A DNA stretch of 64,000 bases from assembly GCF_001857945.1 (NCBI RefSeq), contig NZ_CP017770.1:2356001-2420000 (forward strand), given 5' to 3'. Positions 1 to 7,570 of the stretch are shown in pieces. Source of the stretch: Paenibacillus crassostreae. GTDB taxonomy: Bacteria > Bacillota > Bacilli > Paenibacillales > Paenibacillaceae. The position numbers were made by a program, and so were the translations under genes. Under the pieces are notes generated by a model. The model did not search any database. It was not told the DNA's origin and saw only the letters and a list, made by a program, of their open reading frames with translations. Each line of letters begins with the position of its first letter. Positions within the stretch are counted from its first letter, which is position 1.

Positions 1-1010
1 CCGAATGTCTCAATTCTAGAAACAACATTATTAGCCCCTGGTAATAGAGGAAGGACAAATACATAAGCCACAGCAAAGATCATAACCAAACCAAGCAGTT
101 TTATTTTATTTTTCAAATGTGCTCTAATAAAGTAGGCAAGGATCATAACCAAACAAGCAATCCATCCCACACGAACCAAAGTAAGAAGCAATCCAAATGC
201 TACAATCATGATTCCAATGATTCCAAATACTCTCCATTTTTTCTGAACAGTCATGATCGCCAATGCTAATCCAAGAAATACACCTGCTGGTCCAGGTGAA
301 TTCAAGATAGAGAAAACTCGAAAGTTCTGAGGCTCAGGTAGCCCAATGGAACCCATCTTAGATCTAATCATCCAAAATTCATCCCATGGGGGAAGAACCA
401 TATATTGATATATTCCATAGGTAGCAACGATTACGCCAAGATAAGAGAAACTTCTTAGCCATTTATCACGGACATCACTATCGAAATTGCTTACATTCAC
501 ATAAATTAAGACAAGAAACGGAACAATATTATTTAACAAATCAAATACTGACGATAGTCCAAAACTTAGAAATCCGAGGAAAAATCCATAAATCAAAGCT
601 ACTCCCATAATTTTAGATATCAAGCTAATTCTACGATCAACTTGCTTGATGTTTTTAACAATTGGTATTAGTAGGATCAACCCTACACAATAGGGCATAA
701 GTGAAATGATAGATGTATCACTGTATGACTGAAACGACCAATCCATTAAGCGCCTTATTTCTGGACTCACTACCCAGATCAGTAAACTATATGGAAGTAA
801 CAAGTCCGATCTATAGGCATAGATGTGTAATGAAATAATCATACTCACGAGTAGGATTGTAAATTCTAGAAGCTTCATATGGAGTGAATCTATTGAACCA
901 GCAACTCCAACAACTGACCCAAGAACGACTATTCCCGCAAGTTTCATTAATCCGTATAGTAACATTCTAATGCCAGGCTTTAAAGCACCTATTCTAAAGA
1001 TCCTCTCCAC
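1..1010 (-). CDS. O-antigen polymerase/ligase-like membrane protein (partial)
   Basis: The minus-strand frame is open from base 1010 to the window edge, so the C-terminus is missing; about 336 residues are visible. It is almost wholly hydrophobic, with many predicted membrane segments (for example the stretch ending SLHIYAYRSDLLLPYSLLIW) and a region near residue 230 reading FSILNSPGPAGVFLGLALAI. That layout resembles Wzy/WaaL-type polymerases that join polysaccharide repeat units at the membrane; the family is inferred from topology and context. I chose the GTG at 1010, which has GGGGTGG about nine bases upstream; an ATG at 965 is the alternative. It overlaps the upstream glycosyltransferase by 22 bases, so the two are translationally coupled in the exopolysaccharide operon. 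Confidence 0.7.
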   Translation of the reverse strand, partial: MERIFRIGALKPGIRMLLYGLMKLAGIVVLGSVVGVAGSIDSLHMKLLEFTILLVSMIISLHIYAYRSDLLLPYSLLIWVVSPEIRRLMDWSFQSYSDTSIISLMPYCVGLILLIPIVKNIKQVDRRISLISKIMGVALIYGFFLGFLSFGLSSVFDLLNNIVPFLVLIYVNVSNFDSDVRDKWLRSFSYLGVIVATYGIYQYMVLPPWDEFWMIRSKMGSIGLPEPQNFRVFSILNSPGPAGVFLGLALAIMTVQKKWRVFGIIGIMIVAFGLLLTLVRVGWIACLVMILAYFIRAHLKNKIKLLGLVMIFAVAYVFVLPLLPGANNVVSRIETF

Positions 1011-1912
1011 GTTTTCCAACCACCCCATCTACCTTTATATGAAATCAATATCTTTTTAAAACTATTATATTTCTCTTTAGGCAACATCCTCATAAATTGA
1101 ACAACTCCAGGTGAAGATTTGCTTCCAATGAGAATAACCCATCCGATATATAGCAATCTTCTTTTCCAATTGGAATGTTTAAGTAAAGTGTAAGTCTCAT
1201 TATGTGCCATATTGAAAAAAGCTATCTCATTGAAGCTGTTTCTTTGATCCTCATCAAATCTCTCAGCTGGATAGTGGTCCACACATACTTTGGGATCATA
1301 AATAAGTTTCCAGCCTTTCTGTTTAACGGATAGACTGAACTCCATTTCGTTATATATTTGAGCACCAGTACCCTTTAATTTCTCATCAAATTCCATACCT
1401 CGAATTGCATCTTTCCTAAAACTCATATTGGCACCCTTAAGAATATCCACTTCACGAGTGCTTCCCAGTCCAATATGATGATTCCCTATGATCCGACCAT
1501 ATGGCTTTATAATACCGACCTGTTGTTTTATAGCTTCAACCGGTTTGCCACGAAAGTGTACGATATCTCTACCTCCAACTCCGCCTATATCAGGATTCGT
1601 TACATAATAATTCTCTATCTTTTCAAGCCAATTCGAATGGGAAACTGTATCATCATCGGTTAATACTACAATAGATCCTATGCTTTCCTTGATCCCTAAG
1701 TTCAATGCAGCTATCACACCTGACTGTTCAATGAGAGCAATTTTTAAGTTTTCCATGTGAATAGATGATAAGTATTGTAATGTACTGTCATCTGTATTTC
1801 TTACTACTACGATGATTTCATCAGGGTATCTCGTTTGTTTCTGTATTCCTTCCAAACAATTCAGTAAAGCATCCACTCTTTGATATGACGGTACAATGAC
1901 ACTAATTTTCAT
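989..1912 (-). CDS. family 2 glycosyltransferase
   Basis: The 307-residue protein has a GT-A fold typical of GT2. The N-terminus ISVIVPSYQR starts the nucleotide-sugar binding fold, and VVLTDDDTV near residue 90 supplies the DxD-type metal motif. A later segment with GANMSFRKDA and an acidic GTGAQIYNEMEF stretch corresponds to the acceptor side and catalytic base region. There is no convincing membrane segment at the start, so it probably acts on the inner face of the membrane, adding one sugar to a lipid-linked repeat unit. The donor cannot be read from sequence. The ATG follows GAGGGATCAAT. It sits between galU and the polymerase-like gene. Confidence 0.88.
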   Translation of the reverse strand: MKISVIVPSYQRVDALLNCLEGIQKQTRYPDEIIVVVRNTDDSTLQYLSSIHMENLKIALIEQSGVIAALNLGIKESIGSIVVLTDDDTVSHSNWLEKIENYYVTNPDIGGVGGRDIVHFRGKPVEAIKQQVGIIKPYGRIIGNHHIGLGSTREVDILKGANMSFRKDAIRGMEFDEKLKGTGAQIYNEMEFSLSVKQKGWKLIYDPKVCVDHYPAERFDEDQRNSFNEIAFFNMAHNETYTLLKHSNWKRRLLYIGWVILIGSKSSPGVVQFMRMLPKEKYNSFKKILISYKGRWGGWKTWRGSLE

Positions 1913-1937
1913 ATTGATCCCTCTAACTGAATTTATA

Positions 1938-2828
1938 TTAGCGACTCATTCTGACAAGACGCTCTCGTTCAAGAATCGTTTCCAATCCTTGCAACAGCGG
2001 TTTACATAACTCTTCATTCTGCAGCGCAAAGCTGAGCGTAGTCATAATGAATCCCAGCTTCTCGCCTACATCATAGCGAGTGCCTTCGAAGTCGTATGCA
2101 TACACGCCTTGACTCTCATTCAGCTGTTGTATAGCATCCGTCAACTGTATTTCTCCACCGGCTCCTGTTTCTTGATGTTCCAGAATTGCGAATATTTCGG
2201 GAGTTAATATGTATCTGCCCATGATTGCCAGGTTAGACGGCGCTTGACCCAGTGGAGGTTTCTCTATCAAATAATCTACCTGATGTAAACGACCGAACCT
2301 CTCTAGTGGAGCTACTATGCCATAGCGTTTCGTTTGGTCATAGGGAACGCTTTGAACGCCAATCACAGATTTCTGTACTTGTTCGAATTGCTCCGCTAGC
2401 TGCTTGATACAAGGAGTCTGGGATTGGACGATATCATCCCCGAGCAACACGGCGAACGGTTCGTTACCGATAAAGTTTCGGGCGCACCATACGGCATGGC
2501 CAAGACCCTTTGCTTCCTTTTGACGTATGTAATGGATTTCTACATTAGAGGAACGACGAACTTCTTCAAGCAGATTGAACTTGCCCTTATTGAACAAATT
2601 ATTCTCCAATTCGATTGCATGGTCGAAGTGGTCTTCAATGGCGCGTTTGCCTTTACCGGTCACAATAATAATGTCTTCAATACCGGATGCCACCGCTTCT
2701 TCCACGATGTATTGAATGGTGGGCTTATCGACAATCGGGAGCATTTCCTTCGGCATCGCTTTCGTTGCAGGTAAGAAGCGTGTCCCAAGACCCGCTGCAG
2801 GAATAATTGCCTTTGTTACTCTTTTCAT
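1938..2828 (-). CDS. galU: UTP-glucose-1-phosphate uridylyltransferase
   Basis: GalU makes UDP-glucose from UTP and glucose-1-phosphate, the donor for exopolysaccharide and wall glycans. The 296-residue length is normal for bacterial GalU. The N-terminus [20 protein letters not shown] is the nucleotide-binding signature, and [20 protein letters not shown] follows directly. The motif LGDDIV near residue 130, [12 protein letters not shown] and [20 protein letters not shown] are further family hallmarks. The gene follows the kinase gene after a 255-base gap and precedes the glycosyltransferase by 25 bases. Other galU copies may exist elsewhere in the genome, so this one is probably the operon-specific supplier. 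Confidence 0.95.
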   Translation of the reverse strand: MKRVTKAIIPAAGLGTRFLPATKAMPKEMLPIVDKPTIQYIVEEAVASGIEDIIIVTGKGKRAIEDHFDHAIELENNLFNKGKFNLLEEVRRSSNVEIHYIRQKEAKGLGHAVWCARNFIGNEPFAVLLGDDIVQSQTPCIKQLAEQFEQVQKSVIGVQSVPYDQTKRYGIVAPLERFGRLHQVDYLIEKPPLGQAPSNLAIMGRYILTPEIFAILEHQETGAGGEIQLTDAIQQLNESQGVYAYDFEGTRYDVGEKLGFIMTTLSFALQNEELCKPLLQGLETILERERLVRMSR

Positions 2829-2984
2829 CCTTCAACCACCACCATCTCTATTAATTATTTTGATCTATATGAATTTCTTAGTAGTAGAAAAGCCTAGCTA
2901 TACACTCTTCGTTCCAGAAGATTGCATAGCTACATTTTCTAATGAGGGCATTTAACCCATCCTCACATCACACTCTCGACAATG

Positions 2985-3050
2985 ATGTCTAAGGTCCTTA
3001 AGACCCACAGCGTGAACGAGTGCCTACAGTGATAGAGGTGCAGTAGACAT
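2985..3050 (-). ncRNA. candidate EAR-like (epsC motif) structured leader RNA
   Basis: The 255 bases between the kinase gene and galU hold no gene. Within them a perfect 7-base stem (ATGTCTA at 2985-2991 with TAGACAT at 3044-3050) closes a region of about 50 bases containing the hairpin GGTC-TTAAG-GACC. In Bacillus subtilis the EAR antitermination RNA lies at the same place, between the tyrosine kinase gene epsB and epsC. The position match and the structure are what I can see; I could not compare it with the EAR covariance model, so the identity is inference. Confidence 0.3.
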
Positions 3051-3083
3051 TACCTTTACTTACCTGAATACTTCGCTAGTTAA

Positions 3084-3773
3084 TTAGCCTTTCATTCCGT
3101 AATAATTCATATAAAAGTCCGGTTGGTCATCTCGATTGATCCGGTTAAGTACAACACCCAACATTCGAGCGTTGACATGATCCAACTGTTCTTTGGCTTT
3201 CTTCAAATGAACTTTCTTCACCTTGCCTGCAGCAACCACCATAATAACGCCATCGCACAATGTGCTGGCAATGACGCTGTCCGTAACAGCCAATACCGGT
3301 GGAGTGTCCATGAGAATAATGTCATATTGATGAATCAGTTGATCCAGCATTTCCCGCATTGCTATAGAGTCAATGAGATCGGACGGATTAACCGGTACCG
3401 GTCCAGATGGAAGTAGCGATAACTGATTGATCATGGTTTCATGAATCGCGTCTTGTACACTTGTCTGTCCTGTTAATACTGTGCTTAAGCCGTGATGATT
3501 GGGTTGGGAGAAAATACGATGCAGAGATGGCTTACGCATATCCATATCAATCAGTAGCACATTCCTACCTTCTTGTGCATAGGTAATAGCCAAGTTGCTT
3601 ATCGTTGTGGTTTTACCTTCTCCTGCTTGGGAAGAAGTGACCATGATGGTCTTCAATGCCTGATCTATAGAAGAATAATGGATGTTGGTTCGAAGTAGCC
3701 GATATACTTCCGAGATAGGCGATTCGGGATTCACAGAAGCGATTAAGCCGCTATTATTGATTGATCGACGCAT
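3084..3773 (-). CDS. CpsD/CapB-type bacterial tyrosine kinase
   Basis: This BY-kinase autophosphorylates on tyrosines and, with its membrane partner, controls assembly and chain length of exported polysaccharide. The Walker A motif is SSQAGEGKTTT near residue 50, Walker A' is VLLIDMDMRKP and Walker B is IILMDTPPV. The C-terminus carries three tyrosines in DFYMNYYGMKG, a short version of the usual tyrosine cluster. It is the separate Gram-positive ATPase half, without membrane segments. I chose the ATG at 3773, preceded by AGGTGAG; an upstream GTG at 3785 is possible. The start lies inside the end of the chain-length gene (20-base overlap), so the two are co-translated. Confidence 0.93.
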   Translation of the reverse strand: MRRSINNSGLIASVNPESPISEVYRLLRTNIHYSSIDQALKTIMVTSSQAGEGKTTTISNLAITYAQEGRNVLLIDMDMRKPSLHRIFSQPNHHGLSTVLTGQTSVQDAIHETMINQLSLLPSGPVPVNPSDLIDSIAMREMLDQLIHQYDIILMDTPPVLAVTDSVIASTLCDGVIMVVAAGKVKKVHLKKAKEQLDHVNARMLGVVLNRINRDDQPDFYMNYYGMKG

Positions 3774-4509
3774 ATTTGCTCTCACCTACTTTTTGATTTT
3801 GTAATGCTACCTTCCTCCGGGAAGTCTTCAAGTCACTCTTCGTAATCTTCCCTACAACGGCAAGGACGGAAACGTCTAGAATTCCAACAATTTCAACTTC
3901 TGTCTTCAACGTATCGTCTAGATAATCGAGAAGAAAGACAATTCCAATCGCCAGCATAAGCGAAACAACAAGGCTGATCAAAATGTTCATGATCGGATTA
4001 AAATTGATCGGACCAGGAGATGCGGTCGTATCTGCCTCGCTTAGAATGGTGATGTTATCTACATTCATAATGTGAGGAATTTGCTCTTTAAATACTGTTG
4101 AGACAGCATTGATGATAGCAGCAGCCTTGGCGTAGGATGTATCCTGATAGACTAAATTCATAACTTGCGAATTGTTCGCTGAACTGACAGATATGATCGA
4201 GGACAGTTGATTAGAAGTAACGCCCAACTCGGGGAACTGCTCAACAACTTTATTCATAATGGTCGATGATCTGATAATTTCTTTATAGGAATTAATAAGG
4301 ATGATACTCGTTTGTATAGTACCTGTATTGAGGGTTCCCCCTTCACCCGCCATTGCTGACTGATTAACGATAAGTTTGGCGTTAGCCGAATAGATTGGTG
4401 TTGTAAAGTAAAAGCTTTTGACACCTGTTGCTGCGATCGCGATGACGACAATGGCTAATATCAGCCACCATTTCTTCAGAACAATTCCAAAATACTGTTT
4501 GAGTTCCAT
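3754..4509 (-). CDS. Wzz/CapA-type chain-length determinant and kinase activator
   Basis: The 251-residue membrane protein has an N-terminal membrane helix (WWLILAIVVIAIAATGVKSF), an extracytoplasmic Wzz domain beginning TPIYSANAKLIV, and a second helix near residue 175 (IMNILISLVVSLMLAIGIVFLLDYLDD, shown here in sense only). In the family the cytoplasmic tail after the second helix activates the cognate BY-kinase, which is encoded immediately downstream with overlap. It resembles B. subtilis YveK/EpsA. It is the first gene of the polysaccharide operon. Its promoter region contains two copies of the TGATAC-N5-GTATCA palindrome. Confidence 0.9.
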   Translation of the reverse strand: MELKQYFGIVLKKWWLILAIVVIAIAATGVKSFYFTTPIYSANAKLIVNQSAMAGEGGTLNTGTIQTSIILINSYKEIIRSSTIMNKVVEQFPELGVTSNQLSSIISVSSANNSQVMNLVYQDTSYAKAAAIINAVSTVFKEQIPHIMNVDNITILSEADTTASPGPINFNPIMNILISLVVSLMLAIGIVFLLDYLDDTLKTEVEIVGILDVSVLAVVGKITKSDLKTSRRKVALQNQKVGESKYASINQ

Positions 4510-4571
4510 ACCCTTAGCAACCCCTCACCCGCTTAATTTGTAGAATATATGTATTAGTAACCTATACCCTT

Positions 4572-4588
4572 TGATACAAAATGTATCA
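4572..4588. promoter_or_regulatory. palindromic operator site A
   Basis: The 17-base sequence TGATACAAAATGTATCA has perfect 6-base arms around a 5-base centre. It lies about 65 bases upstream of the chain-length gene, just downstream of that gene's predicted transcription start. It is identical to site D in front of the lasso cyclase gene. The binding protein is unknown. Confidence 0.7.
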
Positions 4589-4600
4589 TTTATATTCCCT

Positions 4601-4629
4601 ACTTTACGATACGATTTGTATCATGTCAA
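4601..4629 (-). promoter_or_regulatory. exopolysaccharide operon promoter with operator site B in its spacer
   Basis: On the minus strand TTGACA (4624-4629) and TAAAGT (4601-4606) are separated by exactly 17 bases. Those 17 bases (4607-4623, CGATACGATTTGTATCA on the plus strand) are a copy of the TGATAC-N5-GTATCA palindrome with one arm mismatch. A repressor bound there would block sigma-A polymerase. The promoter elements and palindrome are seen; the repressor is inferred. Confidence 0.65.
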
Positions 4630-4728
4630 TACTATATTTTATTCGTTTTTTTGATAACGCTTACCAACCACATCAAATAAACACTCAATTTGGATCTTGA
4701 AATAACATTAGTGCTACTATATACTAGC

Positions 4729-4751
4729 TTGATTAGATACGTTTTGTATCA
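4729..4751 (+). promoter_or_regulatory. operator site C beside a -35 box, upstream of the vanZ-like gene
   Basis: TTGATT at 4729-4734 is followed directly by AGATACGTTTTGTATCA (4735-4751), a third copy of the palindrome with one arm mismatch. The arrangement matches site B, where the palindrome also starts next to the -35 box. The -10 that would follow is poor (AAATTG), so the promoter itself is uncertain, but the palindrome is clear. Confidence 0.6.
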
Positions 4752-4792
4752 AAATTGTTATCTAAATCCGATTTGCAAAATGACATATATAA

Positions 4793-4806
4793 TAGAAGCG
4801 CTTTCA
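4793..4806 (+). promoter_or_regulatory. cre-like CcpA site upstream of the vanZ-like gene
   Basis: TAGAAGCGCTTTCA matches the catabolite-responsive element consensus TGNAANCGNWNNCA at all fixed positions except the second. It overlaps a TATAAT sequence at 4788-4793 and ends 17 bases before the start codon, a position suited to repression by CcpA. Confidence 0.5.
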
Positions 4807-4822
4807 AAAGAGGGGTTGTCAA

Positions 4823-5236
4823 ATGCGTATTATTCTTACTGCTCTATGGGCTTTAGTCTTGTTTATCTTCACTTGTTCAGTTAACTTCCATCTACTCATC
4901 AGATATCAAATTGTTGATTTCCAATTTAATCCCAATCCCAATTGGTCGGAGCTGCTTAGGCTTGATTTCCAATGGACTAGTCATGATTGGGTTCAACGAA
5001 AAATAGGACATTTTGTCGGTTTCTTTATCCTCGCGCTACTCGCATCAAACTTTGGCAAAACTAAATCTGCTTTCTTCTTCACTATCTTCTATGCAGCTTT
5101 AACCGAAATCCTTCAGCTATTCTTCCTCCGGGGAGGCCGGATCTATGACATCGTCAACGATTCCGCCGGTATTTTCTTTGCATATCTATTATGTCTTGTC
5201 CTGTTTCGTGAAACTCAAGCCGTACCAAAAACATAA
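4823..5236 (+). CDS. VanZ-family membrane protein
   Basis: The 137-residue protein starts with a membrane helix (IILTALWALVLFIFTCSV) and has the VanZ pattern: KIGHFVGFFILALLASNF, then ALTEILQLFFLRGG, then IYDIVNDSAGIFFAYLL. VanZ gives modest teicoplanin resistance in enterococci and the wider family is of unclear biochemical function, probably at the cell envelope. The ATG follows AGAGGGG. The gene stands alone between the divergent polysaccharide operon and the lasso genes, and shares the 17-base palindrome with both. Whether it belongs to lasso peptide immunity or to envelope stress is not shown by sequence. Confidence 0.85.
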   Translation: MRIILTALWALVLFIFTCSVNFHLLIRYQIVDFQFNPNPNWSELLRLDFQWTSHDWVQRKIGHFVGFFILALLASNFGKTKSAFFFTIFYAALTEILQLFFLRGGRIYDIVNDSAGIFFAYLLCLVLFRETQAVPKT

Positions 5237-5283
5237 ATAATACACCATTTTAATTCGACTGCTTATTATTACAAAATTTCCTA

Positions 5284-5334
5284 TTGCTACATTTTATAAC
5301 TTGGTATATGATATCAATGATACAAAATGTATCA
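5284..5334 (+). promoter_or_regulatory. lasso operon promoter with operator site D at the start site
   Basis: TTGCTA (5284-5289) and TATGAT (5307-5312) are spaced by 17 bases and form a plausible sigma-A promoter. The fourth palindrome copy, TGATACAAAATGTATCA (5318-5334), begins at the predicted transcription start and is identical to site A. The lasso cyclase start codon is 45 bases further on. Confidence 0.6.
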
Positions 5335-5378
5335 ATAAAATCTAGTGTAATGGACAGTTCATAACGGAGGAAGACCGA

Positions 5379-7328
5379 ATGAGTGCAATAGCCGGTATTT
5401 ATCGTTTCAATGGAGAAGATGCTCAGATCGAGCATGGTGGCTTTATGATGGAAGCACTGAAGCAGTACCCAGCTAATCAAAGTGCGTTATGGCATAAGGA
5501 GCAGGTATTACTTGGATGCCATGCACAGTGGATCACTGAGCAATCCATACACGAAACACTGCCATACTACGACCATCATCGAGAGCTTGCTATAACGGCA
5601 GATGCCATCATTGACAACCGGGATGAATTAATGGATCAATTGCAAGTATTACATAATGTTAGGAAAAGTATGACAGACAGTGAAATCTTACTGCTCGCTT
5701 ATGAGCAGTGGGGTGAAAGTATGCCAGCAAGACTGGTCGGAGATTTCGCCTTCGTTATTTGGGATGAGAGAAAGAAGCAATTTTTTGGAGCTAGGGATTT
5801 CTCAGGCGCTCGCACGCTCTATTATCACCGCAATGAACAGCAGTTGTCCTTCTGCACCGTGATCCATCCGTTGTTGTCTTTGCCTTATATACATAAGGAG
5901 CTTAACGAACCATGGCTGGCTGAATTTCTCGCAATCAGCGGTGTTTTCGAGCCACCGGATCTTTCAACTACTATTTATAAACATATTGAACAATTACCGC
6001 CGTCTCATACGATCAGCATCAAGAATAACAAGGTGGTTATTACTAGATACAATGCCCTTTCGGATGTAGCTCCTCTACAACTTACATCATCGCTAGATTA
6101 TGAAGAAGCATTCCGGAACGTGTTCAATATAGCCGTCACTTCAAGGATCCAACGCACTAACCGAAATGTCGGTGCTCATCTTAGCGGAGGGTTAGACTCA
6201 GGTGCAGTCGTTAGCTTTGCTGCTAGAGCCTTACAGAATAATAACCGTCCACTACATACATTCAGTTACGTGCCTGAAGATGGATTCGTGGATTGGACAT
6301 CAAAGTACAGACTCGCAGACGAACGGCCACTCATCAAACAAACCGTACAATATGTAGGTAACATTGACGACAATTACATGGATTTCAAAGGAAGAAGCTC
6401 CTTATCTGAAGTTGATGATTGGCTTGATATTATGGAATCGCCGTACAAGTTCTTTGATAATACCTTCTGGTTGAGAGGAATTTATGAGGAAGCACAACAA
6501 CGCGGAATCGATATTATGCTCAACGGAGCCAGAGGAAATTATAGTATCTCTTGGGGGCCTGCGATCGAATATTACACGAAACTTATGAAGAAATTTGAAT
6601 GGCTTCGCTTATCACGAGAAATTAAGCTATTCAGTAAAAATGTCGGAGTAGGACGCAAGCGTGTCTATTCTATTGTCGGCCGTAAAGCATACCCGATTTT
6701 GGAGCGAGTAAGACCATCCAGCTCACCTTATGACTATCCCCAATTAATAAATTCAGATTATGCCAAGTTAGCTGGAGTCTATGACAAGCTTGGAGATACC
6801 AATTTCACAGGTATTGGATCGACACAGGATTTACCAGCAGATCCGCTTGAAGCAAGAAGGCAACATTACGACCGCGTGAATATGTGGAGTACAACAGGCA
6901 CAAGTAGTTGTAAGCTCTCTCTTCGATATTCGGTATGGAGCCATGATCCAACCAATGACCTTCGGGTTATTCGATTCTGCCTGTCAACTCCAATGGAACA
7001 ATTCGTACAGAATGGCGTGGATCGTTCATTAGTTAGACGGGCTACAAAAGGTTGGCTCCCTGATCCAATCCGACTCAATCAACGTACCCGAGGGATACAA
7101 GCAGCCGACTCTATCCATCGAATGTCTGATGAATGGCCCGTGTTTATCGAAGAGCTTGAGCATTTGAGCCGTGATTCTCGAATGCAGCAGATCATCAACA
7201 TGCCTGTCTTCCATAATGCACTAACAGAAGCCCGCAATGGCCTTCATCCGAATCAAGCCTACGATCCTACCATCAAGCTATTAATGCGTAGCTTAATCGT
7301 GTACCGATTTCTCCAAAAGAACTTTTGA
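5379..7328 (+). CDS. lasso peptide cyclase (asparagine synthetase-like)
   Basis: The 649-residue protein is built like AsnB: an N-terminal class II glutamine amidotransferase domain (about 1-200) and a C-terminal synthetase domain with the ATP-pyrophosphatase loop HLSGGLDSGAVVSF near residue 270. The amidotransferase nucleophile is absent: the chain begins MSAIAGIY where AsnB has Met-Cys-Gly, so Ser replaces Cys and no glutaminase activity is expected. This is characteristic of lasso cyclases, which adenylate a side-chain carboxylate of the precursor and close the macrolactam ring. The precursor gene starts 15 bases after the stop codon, which supports that role strongly. The ATG follows ACGGAGGAAGACCG. 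Its expression is probably controlled through the site D palindrome. Confidence 0.88.
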   Translation: MSAIAGIYRFNGEDAQIEHGGFMMEALKQYPANQSALWHKEQVLLGCHAQWITEQSIHETLPYYDHHRELAITADAIIDNRDELMDQLQVLHNVRKSMTDSEILLLAYEQWGESMPARLVGDFAFVIWDERKKQFFGARDFSGARTLYYHRNEQQLSFCTVIHPLLSLPYIHKELNEPWLAEFLAISGVFEPPDLSTTIYKHIEQLPPSHTISIKNNKVVITRYNALSDVAPLQLTSSLDYEEAFRNVFNIAVTSRIQRTNRNVGAHLSGGLDSGAVVSFAARALQNNNRPLHTFSYVPEDGFVDWTSKYRLADERPLIKQTVQYVGNIDDNYMDFKGRSSLSEVDDWLDIMESPYKFFDNTFWLRGIYEEAQQRGIDIMLNGARGNYSISWGPAIEYYTKLMKKFEWLRLSREIKLFSKNVGVGRKRVYSIVGRKAYPILERVRPSSSPYDYPQLINSDYAKLAGVYDKLGDTNFTGIGSTQDLPADPLEARRQHYDRVNMWSTTGTSSCKLSLRYSVWSHDPTNDLRVIRFCLSTPMEQFVQNGVDRSLVRRATKGWLPDPIRLNQRTRGIQAADSIHRMSDEWPVFIEELEHLSRDSRMQQIINMPVFHNALTEARNGLHPNQAYDPTIKLLMRSLIVYRFLQKNF

Positions 7329-7343
7329 AAGGGGGTGAAAACA

Positions 7344-7472
7344 ATGAAAAAAGAGTGGAATATACCTGCTTTAGAAATACTTAACGTTAGCATGACAATG
7401 GCTGGTCCTGGTAATGCAAGACCAGACGGGGTACAACCGGATCCGGATGAAACAATACATCACACAAGCTAA
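7344..7472 (+). CDS. paeninodin-type lasso peptide precursor
   Basis: This 42-residue gene has a strong ribosome binding site (AAAGGGGGTG). The leader is 19 residues, MKKEWNIPALEILNVSMTM, with the Leu-Glu-Ile pattern bound by recognition proteins and Thr at position -2, which is nearly universal in lasso leaders. The 23-residue core starts Ala1 and reads AGPGNARPD through Asp9, the predicted ring-closing residue, followed by the tail GVQPDPDETIHHTS. Core length, Ala1, ring size of nine, the QPDPDE segment and the terminal Ser match paeninodin as I recall it, a lasso peptide of Paenibacillus dendritiformis whose terminal Ser is phosphorylated. The product should therefore be an Ala1-Asp9 lasso with a modified Ser23. 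Confidence 0.9.
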   Translation: MKKEWNIPALEILNVSMTMAGPGNARPDGVQPDPDETIHHTS

Positions 7473-7473
7473 A

Positions 7474-7536
7474 CATAGGATATCACTCTTTTTGTAGCGC
7501 CCTTATATGCCTTGTTGGGTATAAGGGCTATCCTAT
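7474..7536 (+). terminator. hairpin between precursor and kinase genes (attenuator)
   Basis: Two nested pairings lie in the 98-base gap: ATAGGATA (7474-7481) with TATCCTAT (7529-7536), and TAGC/CCTTATA with TATAAGG/GCTA inside it. A U-rich run (TTTTATT) follows. It probably lets only part of the transcription continue into the kinase gene and stabilises the short precursor message. Confidence 0.5.
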
Positions 7537-7570
7537 TTTATTCGTAAATTAAGCAATGAGGTGAAGAATT

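Noticed and set aside
2424..2774. A 116-codon plus-strand frame over galU
   Set aside because: It is antisense to a highly conserved enzyme gene and shows no domain.
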